Below, piece by piece: positions 33,688 through 46,778 of a stretch of DNA of 64,000 bases. Source of the DNA: Siphonodentalium dalli (Eukaryota; Mollusca; Scaphopoda; Gadilida; Siphonodentaliidae); contig CP136067.1 in the NCBI GenBank assembly GCA_032622095.1, positions 92,432,707 through 92,496,706 on the forward strand, written 5' to 3'. The notes below the pieces were generated by a model. The model worked only from the letters and a program-made list of their open reading frames with translations. It was not told where the DNA came from and did no database searches. Both the position numbers and the translations under genes were made by a program. Positions within the stretch are counted from its first letter, which is position 1; every line of letters starts with the position of its first letter.

Positions 33688-34860
33688 CGGGCTTCTCAAA
33701 GTACCGCCGGTACCACACATGCCGGTACCGGCATCGATACTTTGCTAGTACCGTGGTTCCTGTACCGGTACTGTCAAGCCATTTTATAGTTCTAGGAATA
33801 TCTAGAGGTAATACAGTGCTGAAAATCACAAGCCACGAACTCTATTATTAACATGAACTAATGATAATTTGATATCAGAATAAAGAAACTATTTTGGGAT
33901 ATTAGATACCATTTTGGAATATACTAACAAACTTTCCCGTAGAGTTTAGTGATGCGCAAATGACAACATAGACAATTCAATCAACCAAAATAGAACTATT
34001 CGTTACACACGTTTTGTGGTGTTAACTTATTCTTCTTCTGTGTGTGATAAACTGATAGAAAGTAACGCGACAGACGTCGGTCGTTTTCACTTCACAATAT
34101 TCAATCAGATTAAAAGTCGCGCGGTCGGCCATTTTAAATCTAAACAATAATGAGTCAAGTTAGGCAACAATTTCTCTCCACGAGTTCCTATGCCAAATAT
34201 GAACTATCATGTCTATTCAGCAAATTACATGTACACTGTGCACTATTCGTGGATATTCGTTCCCGATTTTATTATATAACTGGAGGTTCCATGAGACCCA
34301 TTTAAATTCAAAATAGTCTACCTTATATATGCAAACTGATACGACATGTGAACGGGTACGTGCGTATGTGATTAATCAAAACGTGTGGGCCATACTTGTG
34401 GGTGGGGTCGTTGGTGAATAAATGATAAGAAATTGTAACTGGGTTTAGTGTATAATTGCCACAACTGGGCAAAAATAAAGGCAAAAACATAAGTTGCAAT
34501 CACAAGTTCCCGACACAAAATAAACTTTGAAGATTAAAAAAATATCACAAGGCCGTGCTTTCAAAGAATTGGAATTCAACCATTGAAGAGTTATAATAGA
34601 CATATAAAAACCAGGAATCACCCTTCCGTGACCGACCTCTCACGCCATGAATACAATCACGATCGATGTGCATCGCGTGTAGTTTAAAGAGCGAAACTTG
34701 ATACTACTGCACATGTATTTTGCCATATAGCCTGCTGATCTAAGAACGTGCATATATGCAACCACAGTACCTAGTACGAGGCGGATCTGCACACCAGCAC
34801 CGTTACCGCAAAAAATGCCCAAGTACGCGGTACCGATACTGCGTACCGTTGAGAAGCCTG
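33688..34860. mobile_element. hAT-type non-autonomous transposon (copy B)
   Basis: This is identical in structure to 24360-25532, with the same flanking GGTGGAAT at 33680-33687 and 34861-34868. The shared insertion site shows that the element was in place before the 9-kb duplication. Confidence 0.8.
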
Positions 34861-37163
34861 GGTGGAATTGTTGTATAAAAAACAGCACTACATGTAAATA
34901 TAAAATAAAACAGTGCTAAATCTTGTTACAGATTATTTCCACATATAATCAGTGACTACATGCAGTCTAACAAAATCAAGTTTCAGTGACACTCGATCCG
35001 AAGAGGGGAATAATTTCATCTGTTACAGTCAATGGAGCGATTATGAATCTGGAAAGCTGAAATTTCTAAGTAATACTAGATATGGACATGACGAGTATAG
35101 TGTGTTTCAGAACGAAAAAGTTGAAGAATATCAACACATTTGTAAATTTAAAAACAATTCAAACGTTATTGTATTCCATGTCCCAGCCCGGACATATACA
35201 CCAAATTTCAAGAATATTCATTGAGAAACAACGGACCAAACGCCATATAACACCCCGTATACATCTTTTATTCCGAGCCGGCCTTCTAGTCCGAGTTGGC
35301 ACACGTCGATTGGGTCGAGTTAGCCCTGGGGCGAGTAGGCCGATTCCGGCACCTTCTATAATTTGCAGCAGGCATCCGTTTACGCTGGTTTACGCGTAAT
35401 TTAATTTAGAAAGTTCCCCAATTAGTATCGTAAATAGAGCGACTGTATTTGACAGTGACTGCCTCTGTTATTGATTATCATGGTGTTATAATTAAAAAAC
35501 GACAGATGCACATGCCGTTCAAACGTAGTATTCTATTTTCCCCATGTTAAACGACATCCGCAAATAACAAATAACGCTAACCTATTGCAAATGTTTTACA
35601 CGACAACTGTTAACATATTTGGGCTGAATTCATCTGATGTGGTACGATTCCTCAAAATAAACAACAAACCATCGTTACTTGGAAATGTAGTTTGGGCTAA
35701 CATTTACACAAATCATCCAGCTCCTCTATCCTGACACACACGTCAGATGAGAAACAGCCATTAGAGAACCGCCCAAATTGGGCGAAATAAAATCGTTAAA
35801 TTAATTATACCGTCTGGTTTATATTATAATTATGTTTACCCAAATTAATCAATTAAATGTATCAGTTTTATCATCTTTTATTTTTATCATATTAATTGAT
35901 CAATTTAATGAACATGAAGCATTGAAATTGAACTTTGTATGCGACAAAATCGAAAATGGTATTTTCGAAATTCACGCAGTTTTTATCGCCCCCGCCTACA
36001 AGTACCGCATTGACACTTCGACGTTCGATCTAAGTCTTGCTAGAATGCTGACTAACTACGAACTACTAATACTATGAAAGCACATTGTTTTAGTTTCAGT
36101 TTTAGTGTTTAATTTTATTATTTATTTACGTTGGCGATAATGCATTGGCACTAATGGGCTTCCATACATTTATGAACTTTGTGAATACCAGTACCAAAAC
36201 AGTAACTTGCAATTACGATTCACATTCATTAATAATTCAAACGAAGTGCGATTCAATTTCACGGTCAAAGAGCAATCAGTCGCAGTGCATGAAACACAAC
36301 TAATTTAACTTCAGCCGGGGGGGGGGTCTGCAAATGTTTTCCGAACACTAGGCGTGGGTGGGTGGGTGGTTCAGCAGCCCGGCTAACACAATTTTTCCTG
36401 GCCCTGTACATTTTTTCCTGCAGTCATTTTTCTTAAAAATAATGGGACAAAAGGTTTTAAGAATGCTTCTCCTATGTAATGGGTATGAACTTAACTCTAG
36501 GTAGGAGGGTTTGAGTTCACCATTATTTAATAATGAAGGATGACACCAAAAATTTCAGCTTCCTAAAAAAATATTATCAAGGATCTATCAATGCACATTG
36601 ACATGGAAAGGCTCAGGTTTCAATAGTTATATTAAAAATCATTTATTCAACATGATATAAATAAATGTAAACTCTTCAAATAAAAATATACTATTCATAA
36701 AACGATATTCAATAAATGTGGTCTAAGATCACCTCCAGATGGTAGCTGTCAAATTTGAACGGTTTTCGATGAAATAAATGGACACTAGCAGCCATCTTGT
36801 TTTTACTCTTTGCATCAGTAAATCCTTTAGAGCACAATAGTGCCTACAGAGCTTATCCCTCATCCGATAATCACCAAACTTCATACGAATCCTCGGTATG
36901 ACCTCTCGATTTGTGCCTACCATGTTTCTTCGAATTCTGTAAAAGCATGGCTGCCAGCAGCGATCTTGGATTTTACTCTTGGTATGACTAAATCCTGACA
37001 AAATCTTACAGGTCGCATTTATCATCTAATTGTCACCAAACTTAAGGAAATGTGAATTACATTTAAGTGCGATTCATTTGCGATTAATCGTAATTAATTA
37101 CAATTAAGTGCAAATTAATCACAAACCGCCTTAATCAATACATTCTTAGATACAGGCCAACTT

Positions 37164-38604
37164 CAAGAATACTGACTAAATGCAAACAGTATTACTCCAG
37201 TATACTCCAGATATACACCAACCAAGTAAATATAGACCAGTCTCACTCACTTCAGCCTGTTGTAAACTACTGGAGCATGGCATGTGTATATACACCCGTG
37301 ATCACCTAGAGCTCTGCAACTTACTAACATATACGAAGAACGGCTATTGGAGTCTTGCAATGCTGGGATTGTTTTACCCTGTGCCAATGCATTCTCTTAT
37401 ATATGCGAATCGACCATAGGTCGCCTCGCATATATAAGAGAATGCATTGGCATAACAATTTTTTTAAATAAATGTTTCTTACAATTTTTAGGACATAAAA
37501 TAAAAAAAACATTCATTATTCTGCAGGGAGCCCCACGCATATATAGAAGCATATAGAAGAGTGTCGTCTGCTCATGTTTGTATGGGGCTCTGTGTGGGTG
37601 AAATTATAAAATTGTTAAAGAATACATGAAAAAACGTCAAGTAAATACTAAACATGGCCAGCTTGAAACTGATATAGTGATACACGATTTATCGAAAGCC
37701 TTCGACAAAGTGCCGGACCAAAGCTTACCTCATAAGCTGAAGACCTACGTCATCAACGGGGCAATCCACAACTGGCTGACAAGTGTCATGACAAAAAAGA
37801 CACAAGGACGTAGTGCTGAAAGGAGAATCATCCGAAAGTGTTGCAGTGGAAACGGGGGTACCCCAAGGATAAGTGCTAGGAACTATTATATTCCTCGGCC
37901 ACCTTACTGACCTTCCAAAACCAGTTAATTCGGAAGTAGGCATATTTTCCAATGACTGGGAACTATACCGACAAATTGCAAATCAGGACCACGTCCAATT
38001 ACACGAGAAACCTATCATCACTGGACACGTGTGCAGTGTCATGAGGGGTGAGGCTTGATGCAGGTAGATGGTCCATAATGTATACCAAGAGGGAGGACAA
38101 GAACAAAACATCTTTAATTTACCAACTATACCATGATATTCTACGAACAGTCAACCAATACATATACCTAGCAATGAATTTCACAGTCTATTTAAAATGT
38201 ACATCAGATATAACAAAACAAAACAAATTGAAAGATCAAACAGCACCACCGGCTACGGACAGAGGACAGCAAGTCCAGATAAATAGCTTACAGAGCAATG
38301 GTCAGAATAGGGAACCGAAATTTGTGGTCCAGCCGCCATAGCAGTAACAAACCAATTAGAAAAAGTGTATAGCAGAGCTAGGTTCATTACAAACTACATG
38401 TATAGAAGTATGTATCAACATACTGGATGGACTGAGACGTGACACACCTAGGTCTCAGAGATAACTAAAGAGACAGGAACTCTTCAGCAAGCTGGATAAG
38501 GAGAAAGTCTCAGCCATACACAATAATGACATATTAAGGAAGAAAGCACGGAAAATACGAACATTACAGTTTCCAGATCACATAAGTGTGCACATCATAT
38601 TGGT
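37164..38604 (+). pseudogene. Dead Jockey-like LINE reverse transcriptase (copy B)
   Basis: This is the second copy of the LINE remnant at 27850-29290, with the same breaks, the same mutated catalytic block (GIFSNDWELY) and the same internal palindrome. A longer frame opens at 37626 because one stop differs, but it remains non-functional. The surrounding small ORFs are fragments of this reverse transcriptase. Confidence 0.8.
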
Positions 38605-39439
38605 GGACCATCTGTGAATATCCCATATTATGCATAGTAATTGAAGCGTGTCTACGTTGATAGGTGTCGTCTATAGTGAGGCGAAATCAGTTGTCCGCGA
38701 CGACGACATAACAAGTGCAGTCTCGTCTGGATTCTGGCCCGCAAAGCCAAATGACGTTTTATGCCATTACGCCGTAACTTCTTTCTCTAGCTACACATGC
38801 GAAACTGATCTAGTGCGAACCAATTCAGAGCCTATTCATAAAAACTTACTGTTTATAAATAAATAAATACTTCAATGTCCTATTATCAGATGTGAGAAGT
38901 TGTGAAGTAGCAAATGTTCGTTTCGTATGCTGACTCCGCTTTTGGTTACACCGTATATATCTTGATTGCCTCCATTAAGGAGAGTAGTTGTTTATACAAC
39001 CATATTTATAGTTCGATAATAATAAATAATACACAATACAGTTATATACAATCGAGACGATGGCTATGACTACTCCGTTAATAGCAGAGTCGACGATAAA
39101 GTTTTATACCCTCACGAGTTGGCACAAGTTATATAAAAACAAGGCAGTGCCGATGATAACGCTGTCCATGGGCACTGCTATTTTCGTGTGAATTGGCACA
39201 GGTTGACCTCCCAGTATGAGGGTCATCATTTGCTGCATAGATAATGAGTCCAGGAAGAGGTATATTTTGATGCCATGTTTGTCAATAATCAGGTCCCAGT
39301 AGCTATTTCGAATTTGGACTATAACAGCAGCTTGACACGATCAAAGTACATGCGAAAACTCATATTCAAACCGTGAATAGCACATTCTGCATACAGAGTT
39401 GTTATTGTAAGTTGACTTCTTAAGTAACCCACTCATTTG

Positions 39440-41514
39440 TAAATGTAAATATGTTTAGACTATATATGATTTTGAATCTGTCCTTTGCCATGTTGTATGA
39501 ATAATATTATTGTAAACAGGGAGAGGGACAAAGTAAGTTTTGTAACTTGTCCCCAATCCCTTTTGTATTATTCGATATTCAAATAAGATATGTTTAAAGT
39601 AAAACTTCTTAAGTAGCAAGGCAAGATTTTTTAGCGGCATCGATAGAAGTCGGCTTGATTTCAATATCCGCCATATTTTCCACACATCGTTAGGGTAAGA
39701 ATGACACAGAAGAACAAGAGTGCTATTTGGATTGTCTCTAGCTGATTGGTGCCAAAAGCACAATAGTCCGCCTCGACGCAACAGGGAAATGATATCAGAG
39801 ACGAACCCGGACATTACTTTTCCGTAAAAAAGATGCTTGTATACTCTGCGGAGGAAGAGCTTGGGGGAACCTGGTGGTGTGTTAGTAGGTGAATGAGTTT
39901 TTCCAAGAAGCACAACTTGTGAGTGTGGATTTGTCGTTCGATTGGTAACATCCCTAAGAGACCAAATGTCACATTGGTTGAAGCGCGGGTTGGCAGAGAC
40001 TGTGCGTGTTTTACACACTTCCGGAATGAACGCTCTAAATTGAGAAGAGCAGTGTCATTGTTCAGGGGACGTAACTCGCATACATACACTGCTTTTGGTA
40101 GCACAACGCATTTTAATAGTTTTGATATGACTGCTATGGAACACGACTTGACAGCTTCCTTTCCTGCTATTGCGAAATATGTGTTCCTTAGTTTGTCCGA
40201 CATTATCTGTGACCAGGATGTGGCATTGTTGAGTTTGTCTTGGAGGATTCCGATGTGAATGCATTCCTGCTCCTCGGATAGAATGTTTGTTCCAATGGCC
40301 CACGCCCTTGGAGTGGCGTGCGCGCGAAATTGCGAATGGGTTCATTAAACACAACAACTTTACTTTTGGATTCTGAAAAGTTGAAGAGCCATATGACGCT
40401 ATAGTCATGGCATATCCCCCAGCTGGTAGTCGAGTCCCTCCTTTGTGAGAGAAGTTATGACAATGTCGTCTGCTGTTGTCGGTGCTGCACAGGAAATTCC
40501 ACGAATGGTGAGTCCTCGGTTTGAGTTCGCGAGTAGCTTGAGCAGTTCGTCCACATAAATTAAATAGAAAAAAGGTGAACATACTACTCCCTGTCGGGTT
40601 CCTTGTGCAATGGCGAAAAAGTCCGATAGACAGCCGTTTATCATCACTTTGCAGGAACAGTGTGTGTGCATATTGTTCATGGTCCTCAGAAGCTTTCCCC
40701 GTATACCAAATTTATAGAGCTTGACAATCAAGCCAGAATGCCAGCCCCGATCAAACGCATGCTGACTGTCGAGGAAGCAGGTGAAGATGCGAGAGTTCAT
40801 ATCCTTGATATAGTATACGGATTCCTGGAACACAAAGGAACTCATTGTGCAACTGATATGTTTTTGAAAGCCATTTTGGAGTTGCGACGGGAAATCGGCA
40901 CATAATGAACTCGACTTGATCTGATTTAAGAGAGTACATTCAAAGAGTTTGTATAAAACAGAAAGCAACGTTATTGCGCGGTAACTGTCTTGTTTGTGTT
41001 TCGGTTTCGGTGGTCCCTTGAATAAGGGCACAATAAGACCCAATGTCATCTCAGGGGGTATGTGCTCGAGTGACATCATTCTGTTATAGAATTCAACTAA
41101 CACTAACAGGAATTAGTCTGGACAACGAAACATGTGTTCGTTAACGATACCATATATGGCACCAGATTTGTTGTATTTATTGTATTTGAGTGTCTTGATC
41201 GCCGTTTTAAGTTCGGACATTGATATTGCATCGCACAATAATTCACACGGGTAGTGTTCGTTCACCGAACCGAGAATGGTTACCTTTTCTTCTTCTATAT
41301 AATGGGTCACCGTGATATTCTGCGTACAGTTCAGCGAAATAGTCTCTCCAACCAGATAACACATCTGTCGCATCTCGTACCACTTTACCGATTCGATGTC
41401 GTCGTACACGATTTGCTCGGAAGAATACATCTCGTGGCGAAGAGCTCGTCGAAACTCGCGCTGTGCATTTTTATTTCGCCCAATTTGGGCGTTTATCTGA
41501 TGGCTGTTTTTCAT
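39440..41514 (-). pseudogene. 5'-truncated LINE reverse transcriptase (minus strand)
   Basis: Three overlapping frames encode one non-LTR retrotransposon ORF2. From 41514 downward comes a linker region. From 41103 to 40405 comes the reverse transcriptase core, with SYRAITLLSVLYKLFE, CFLDSQHAFDRGWHSGL, AIAQGTRQGVVCSPFFYLIY and the catalytic TADDIVITS. From 40203 to 39455 comes the C-terminal region (PKAVYVCELRP, LLGMLPIERQIH). The catalytic ADD block is intact, but an in-frame stop near 41112 and frame changes near 40400 and 39830 break the gene. It differs from the LINE in the duplication. The clade (CR1/L2/Daphne-like) is uncertain. Confidence 0.85.
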
Positions 41515-41922
41515 TATGCATTTATAACTGAATATGATAATATATTGAGTACAAGTGTTAAGATTATAAATTATAACTTATGGACGTATGTTTGACAAGC
41601 ACAGGTTATATTACTATTAGTCTGTACTCCCAAAAAAAACGCACATTATTTGCTTATAATAGAACCTGTTTGGTCAGATTATCTGCTTAGAATTGGCTCA
41701 TTTTGAGTCGATACGATCCTGAGAATGAGAGTTTTTATCACATTATCGACCCCTAATGAGGCGATTCTAAGCATATTGTATGCGGACAATGACACAAATA
41801 GGCCAACTCACGACTTGTAATGTGTACGCTCTTTAACGTGTGTTTTCACTTTGACGCGCGCCATAACACGAAATAACGGGTATGTGTTCAGTATCTGAGT
41901 ATTTCAGAATCAAATAATCACA
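41515..41922. other. Spacer between LINE and minisatellite
   Basis: No gene or repeat is recognised. It contains an A-run near 41632 and GC-richer sequence near 41850. Confidence 0.35.
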
Positions 41923-42474
41923 TTATGTACCTATTTCACATTATATGTCGATTATGTACCTATTTCACATCATATGTCGATTATGTACCTATTTCACATT
42001 ATATATCGATTATGTCTGTATTTCACATTATATGTCGATTATGTGTGTATTTCACATTATATGTCGATTATGTGTGTATTTTGTACCTATTTCACATTAT
42101 ATGTCGATTATGTGTGTATTCTGTACCTATTTCACATTATATATCGATTATGTGTGTATTTTGTACCTATTTCACATTATATGTCGATTATGTACCTATT
42201 TCACATTATATGTCGATTATGTGTGTATTTCACATTATATGTCGATTATGTACCTATTTCACATTATATGTCGATTATGTGTGTATTTTGTACCTATTTC
42301 ACATTATATGTCGATTATGTGTGTATTTCACATTATATGTCGATTATGTGTGTATTTCACATTAAATGTCGATTATGTGTGTTTTTCACATTATATGTCG
42401 ATTATGTGTGTCTTTCACATTATATGTCGATTATGTGTGTATTTCACATTATATGTCGATTATGTGTGTATTTC
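41923..42474 (+). repeat. 29/40-bp minisatellite, open in all three plus frames
   Basis: About 17 units share the core TTTCACATTATATGTCGATTAT. Most are 29 bp, with the junction GTACCTA or GTGTGTA, and a few are 40-bp composites carrying both junctions. The unit contains no plus-strand stop in any phase, and 29 and 40 are both 3n+1 or 3n+2. Each frame therefore cycles through the same peptides and stays open for 146-191 codons. These ORFs are by-products of the repeat, not genes. Confidence 0.92.
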
Positions 42475-42550
42475 TAAGAGGATGTGTTGTATAGCTGCTT
42501 GTCTCATGTTTGTAATTTAAGAAACTTGTGTGACAATTATAAAAGAACCA

Positions 42551-42858
42551 GGGACCTCGGTGGCTCAATCTGTTAGGTGTACAACTCCAAGCCGTTTCGC
42601 TCTCCAGCGCTGGCGATTAGGGTTCAAATCCACATGTTTCCATCGTGGACTTTGTAACTCGAAATCGTTATCAGGTGGAGTTACCAGTTACTCGCCGATG
42701 ACCGGTGGTTTGCCGCACATGGTTGACGAGTTTATCAGCCATTGGAATCACTGTTAGATTAGTCGCAAGTGTGCGGATTTCCTAGACCACTAAAACTGGC
42801 AATGTCGTGATATGGCCTTATTGGCTAAAGCGACAATAAACCCCAATCAATCAATCAA
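42551..42858 (+). mobile_element. tRNA-derived SINE with target-site duplications
   Basis: The 5' part resembles a tRNA gene: GGGACCTCGGTGGCTCAATC with an A box (TGGCTCAATCTGTTAGG) and a B box GGTTCAAATCC at 42621-42631, the internal RNA polymerase III promoter. A non-tRNA body follows, and the 3' end is an (AATC)n tail. Flanking 13-bp repeats TATAAAAGAACCA (42538-42550) and TATAATAGAACCA (42859-42871) differ at one base and mark the insertion. The length, ~308 bp, suits a SINE. The 60-90-codon ORF across it is spurious. Confidence 0.87.
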
Positions 42859-42871
42859 TATAATAGAACCA

Positions 42872-43774
42872 GCAATGTTGGTATGTCTTAACATGTATTT
42901 TGGTATGTCTTGTACATGTATGTCTTGTTGAATTGTTGGTCGGGAACACATTGTTGAATACTTTATAATGATCATTCAAGCCAAATAGCACGTTGAGTGA
43001 GCGATTTTTATTGAACCATTTGGGAATAAAAGTCAGAGATATTTGATAACTGCTTGTCTTATTATTGCATAGTTATTTATAACTGCTTATCTTTATTTTT
43101 GCGATATACTAAACGCAAGTTACAATCACATAACTGACACGCGTTTGACTATATATGATGATCACAACCTAGATAAAAGAGGTCATTGTAAAGAGTAGTG
43201 GCCATTTTGAATGTGTTTACTATTATGATTCATTGGTCAGAATTTTTTTTTTTCATTACTCGACAGTGATCATTCATGACAAAGGTCACCCTCTTATAAC
43301 ACAATGAACTATTCGACGAAATTTGCGTGTGTGTTTACCATTGTGAACGCAAGATATCTGGTAAATACACAATATACCATTATGTTGATCGGTAGGATAA
43401 AGCCAATGGAATTTATTGATTAAACATTCCGCTTCATACTGATCCCTGGCAATCGTGTTACCACAGACTTTGTATTTCTCACCCACATTTCTTCACATCG
43501 TGCTACGTTAATCGTTTAAGTTAGACAATTTGATCTTGGCTCTACTAATAGTAAGTTTTAATTGGCGCTACTGAAGTGGAAGAAACGTCCGCATATATTC
43601 GGATTGGGCAGCATATAATATTGGCTAGATCATTATTATATAACTTAATTAATATGTGAATGAATGAATGAGTTTAATGCGAAAAGCCACAACATTGGTA
43701 TGAATAACATTGTCATAAGAATTTCATGTTCATACATAATAAATTGTATGCAATACTTATATAAATATATCTTA
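42872..43774. other. AT-rich intron sequence, nothing recognised
   Basis: There are no exons or transposon ends. A T-run occurs at 43243-43252. Small ORFs here have no motifs. Confidence 0.4.
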
Positions 43775-45762
43775 CTAGCTGGCCCGGGTACCCGTCCTGA
43801 CGGGGAGAGTCGTTGTGTTGTTTTTTTTACACCAACACCCCAAAAATGGTGGAAATCGGCCCACCGCATACCGAGATACAGGTTCAAGGTCATTTGAAAA
43901 GTCAAGGTAACGCTGGGTGGGACGAAGGTTATTGGCATCCCCATCTACACCAACACCACACAAATGGTGGAAATCGGCCCAGCGGATCCCGAGATACGGG
44001 TTCAAGTTCATTTGAAAGGTCAATGTCATGTTGAAAATGTTTGGCAACCCGAACTATCCCTACCTTGGAAATTTCATCCCGATCGTGTCATCGGATTCCG
44101 AGATACAGAGTCAATGTCATTTGAAGGTCAATGTCACGTCGCACGGGCATCTGAGTGTAACAAAATTTATTGCCACCCCCATCTACACCAAGACCCCAAA
44201 AATGGTGGAAATCGGTCCAGCGGATACAGAGATACAGGTTCAAGGTAATTTAAAAGGTCAAAGTCACACCGCTACCCTTTGAAATGTTTGGCTACCCGAA
44301 CCATCCCTACCTACGGAATTTCATCCCGATCGTCCCATCGGATTCCGAGATAGAGAGTCGAGGTAACTCGAAGGTCAAGGTCACGCCACACGGGTCTCTC
44401 GGTGGGACGAAATTTATTGGCATCCCCATCTACACCAACTCCCCAAAATGGTGGATATCGGCCCAGCGGATACCGAGATACGGGTTCAAGGTCATTTGAA
44501 AGGTTAAGGTCATGTTGAAAATGTTTGGCTACCCGAACCGTCTCTACCTACGAAATTTCATCCCGACCGTCCCATCAGATCCTGAGATAAAGAGTCAAGG
44601 TCGTTCGAAGGTCAAGGTCACGCCGCACGGGCGTCTCGGTGGGACGAAATTTCTTGGCATCCCCATCTACACCAACACCCCGAAAATGGTGGAAATCGGC
44701 CAAGCGGATACCGAGATACCCTATGTATCCAATTTCGTCCGTAGAAATCCGCCAGTTTTATCCGATTTGATCTCCACTCAAGTAGATAAATGCTCTTTGA
44801 TAGCGACGCCTCATATACACACGCTCATTAATTATCAAGCTTCAAAAGAATTGAGTTAAGCAATTTCAATGTAAATAAAGCAAACGTCTGTTACACGACT
44901 TTAACCAAAATTTCGGCCATTCTGGAATCCATCTCCGCTAAATGGATTTGATCGAATTTTCCCCGAGTGCAGATTCGAGAGCTAGACAAAAATTGACTCG
45001 CTCCACTTTATTTTATTTTTTTAGAACCCGGGGCTATTGCGGACCACTCATATCGACTGGAGCACCACGAAAGAGGTGAACCACCCTTACGAGATGGTCA
45101 AATTGCCTGTCGGTGTCAGTCCCCGCTAAAGCGGAAGTCCGTCACGACCACTCGTCCTCCTCAGGCTGCGAACCCACACCGTGGAAGTCCCGTCCGATGG
45201 GGTGACCATCGTCGGGGACGTATCTCACAGCATGGGCTCGAGCCAAAAAGCCGAGAAGCGATCGAATGATCGCCATCCCTATGGTCCGGAACCCCAGCCA
45301 AATGGAGTGGTGGATGAGAATCGAGGCTCTTGGATGAGATTCCAGACCATAACGATGATATTTAGCGAACTTTTACCCGGCACCTAACTCTACACGACTT
45401 CGCACCAAGCGAGGTGTGGAAAATAATAGCATAAAATATAAATGTATCCAAAATAGACTTAAGAATATCAGCTGTAACAAAAATGTATATATCAGAAATT
45501 GTAAATGCTATATTTTGGGACGGGGCCGGGAAATTCCGTATTTTCACTCAAGTAGATACACGATTCTTAATAGCCTGCAAATTGACAATATCTGTGTGTT
45601 ACGTTCGACGACGTCGTACTGTTTACGTCGTTTGAATATAGAGTTGTCCTTCCTGCATCGGGTCACAATCACGCCGTGCCGATGACTCTAGCACTGGGGA
45701 TTGGAGAAAAGTGGCCGCACGGACGAACGGATGGCCTATATATTCCTCAAATATATAATAGA
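43775..45762 (-). mobile_element. Helitron-like element with internal tandem units, interrupted
   Basis: On the minus strand the 3' end is CTAG at 43778-43775, followed by T and preceded by a CCCG/CGGG hairpin. The 5' end TCTATTATATATTTGAGG is at 45762. Between 43800 and 44715 lie diverged tandem units with GGTGGAAATCGGCCCAGCGG and GATACGGGTTCAAGGTCA landmarks. From about 44720 to 45690 the sequence is unrelated, including a GC-richer block at 45010-45400. This may be an insertion, so the two ends could instead belong to separate partial elements. Confidence 0.55.
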
Positions 45763-46402
45763 CTAGCCGGGTACCCGTCCTGGCGGGGAGAGTCGTTGTG
45801 TTTTTGTTTTTTTTACACCAACACCCCATAAATGGTGGAAATCGGCCTAGCGGATCCCGAGGTAGTGAAAATCAGTCCAGCGGATACCGAGATACAGGTT
45901 CAAGGTCATCTGAACGGTCAAGGTCACGCCGCTACCCGTTGGAAAATGTTTGACTACCCAAACTATCCCTACCTACGAAATTTCATCCCGCACGGGCATC
46001 TCGGTGCGACGAAATTGCTCAGCGCCTCATACTACCCGTTTCAACCAAATTCGGTGGAAATCGGCTCAGCGGATCCCGAGATATGAGTTCATGGTCACTC
46101 GAAGGTCAATGTCACGCCGCACGGGCATCCTAGCGCGACGAAATGGCTCGGCGCCTCGCAGTGCCCCCACATACCAAATTCGGTCCAAATCGGCCCAGCA
46201 GGAGCCGAGATACGGGTTGAAGGTAACCGGTTCGAAGTCAAGGTCACACCACACGAACAAATGGATGGGCCTATGTTGGTTCCCGGGTGATATTACGTCC
46301 CCGTACCAAGTTTCGTCGAAATCGGTCCAGCCGTTTTTGAGTCCATGGCGGCCACACCCACAGACAGTCACGCACACAAACTTTCCTCAAATATATCATA
46401 GA
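45763..46402 (-). mobile_element. 640-bp Helitron-like element, complete ends
   Basis: On the minus strand it starts TCTATGATATATTTGAGG at 46402 after an A. It ends with the hairpin CCCGCCAGGACGGG, then TACCCGGCTAG at 45763, directly followed by the TC start of the left-hand element. It carries the same GGAAATCGG..AGCGGATCCCGAGAT tandem units. It has no coding capacity and is the cleanest single copy of this second family. Confidence 0.72.
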
Positions 46403-46514
46403 TGCATACTGTATACATATATTTGCACACGGGTATATTTTTGTGTACAGAATATGTGTATATAAATTCACTTGGATAATTATATAGATCAGTGTACTCT
46501 CTTAGTTGTATTCT

Positions 46515-46778
46515 TTAAAAAACATGTTTCAAAAAAATGCTAACGTTCTTCGATATTTTCAATCGCAAGGAGGCCATAACACTTTTTAGTGAAGGGTTTA
46601 ACCAGTAACAGTTAGGAATGTCTTTTCTCCTGAGTGTGACCAAACTATCGCAGATCAAAAGAATATGATACTCGTCACATGTTTCCGAACCGAACATTTT
46701 GCATAGTAAACTCTCGTGTTTTCGCCATCTTGAAAGCTCGTTTGGCAGTCTATGGTTTGCTGCCCTAAATGTCACCAA
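46515..46778 (-). pseudogene. LINE ORF2 C-terminal fragment
   Basis: The reading has FRAANHRLPNELSRW, then CKMFGSETCDEYHILLICDS, matching the conserved C-terminal zinc-like segment of non-LTR ORF2 proteins ('R..NHRLP.E..RW', 'C..C....GDEYH.L..C'). Only about 88 codons survive, without the reverse transcriptase core. It is a 5'-truncated insertion or a fragment. Confidence 0.7.

Larger units (their letters stand above)
29912..39238 (+). repeat. ~9.3-kb tandem duplication, copy B
   Basis: This is a direct repeat of 20751-29908. The offset grows from 9161 to about 9337 after two insertions: about 53 bp near 30910 (a local duplication of TGACCCCATGCGTCCG sequence) and one extra 122-bp unit near 31140-31400. 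It then falls slightly through small deletions. An 18-bp difference lies near 39160. The right end breaks at GCTGCAT|AGATAATG. Confidence 0.95.

Noticed and set aside
41923-42474. Possible CRISPR array because of regular short repeats
   Set aside because: The units are contiguous with no unique spacers, and the surrounding sequence is eukaryotic.
41925-42520. Three long overlapping plus-strand ORFs (146, 191 and 167 codons)
   Set aside because: All are produced by the 29-bp minisatellite having no stop in any frame; the peptides are the same cycle shifted.
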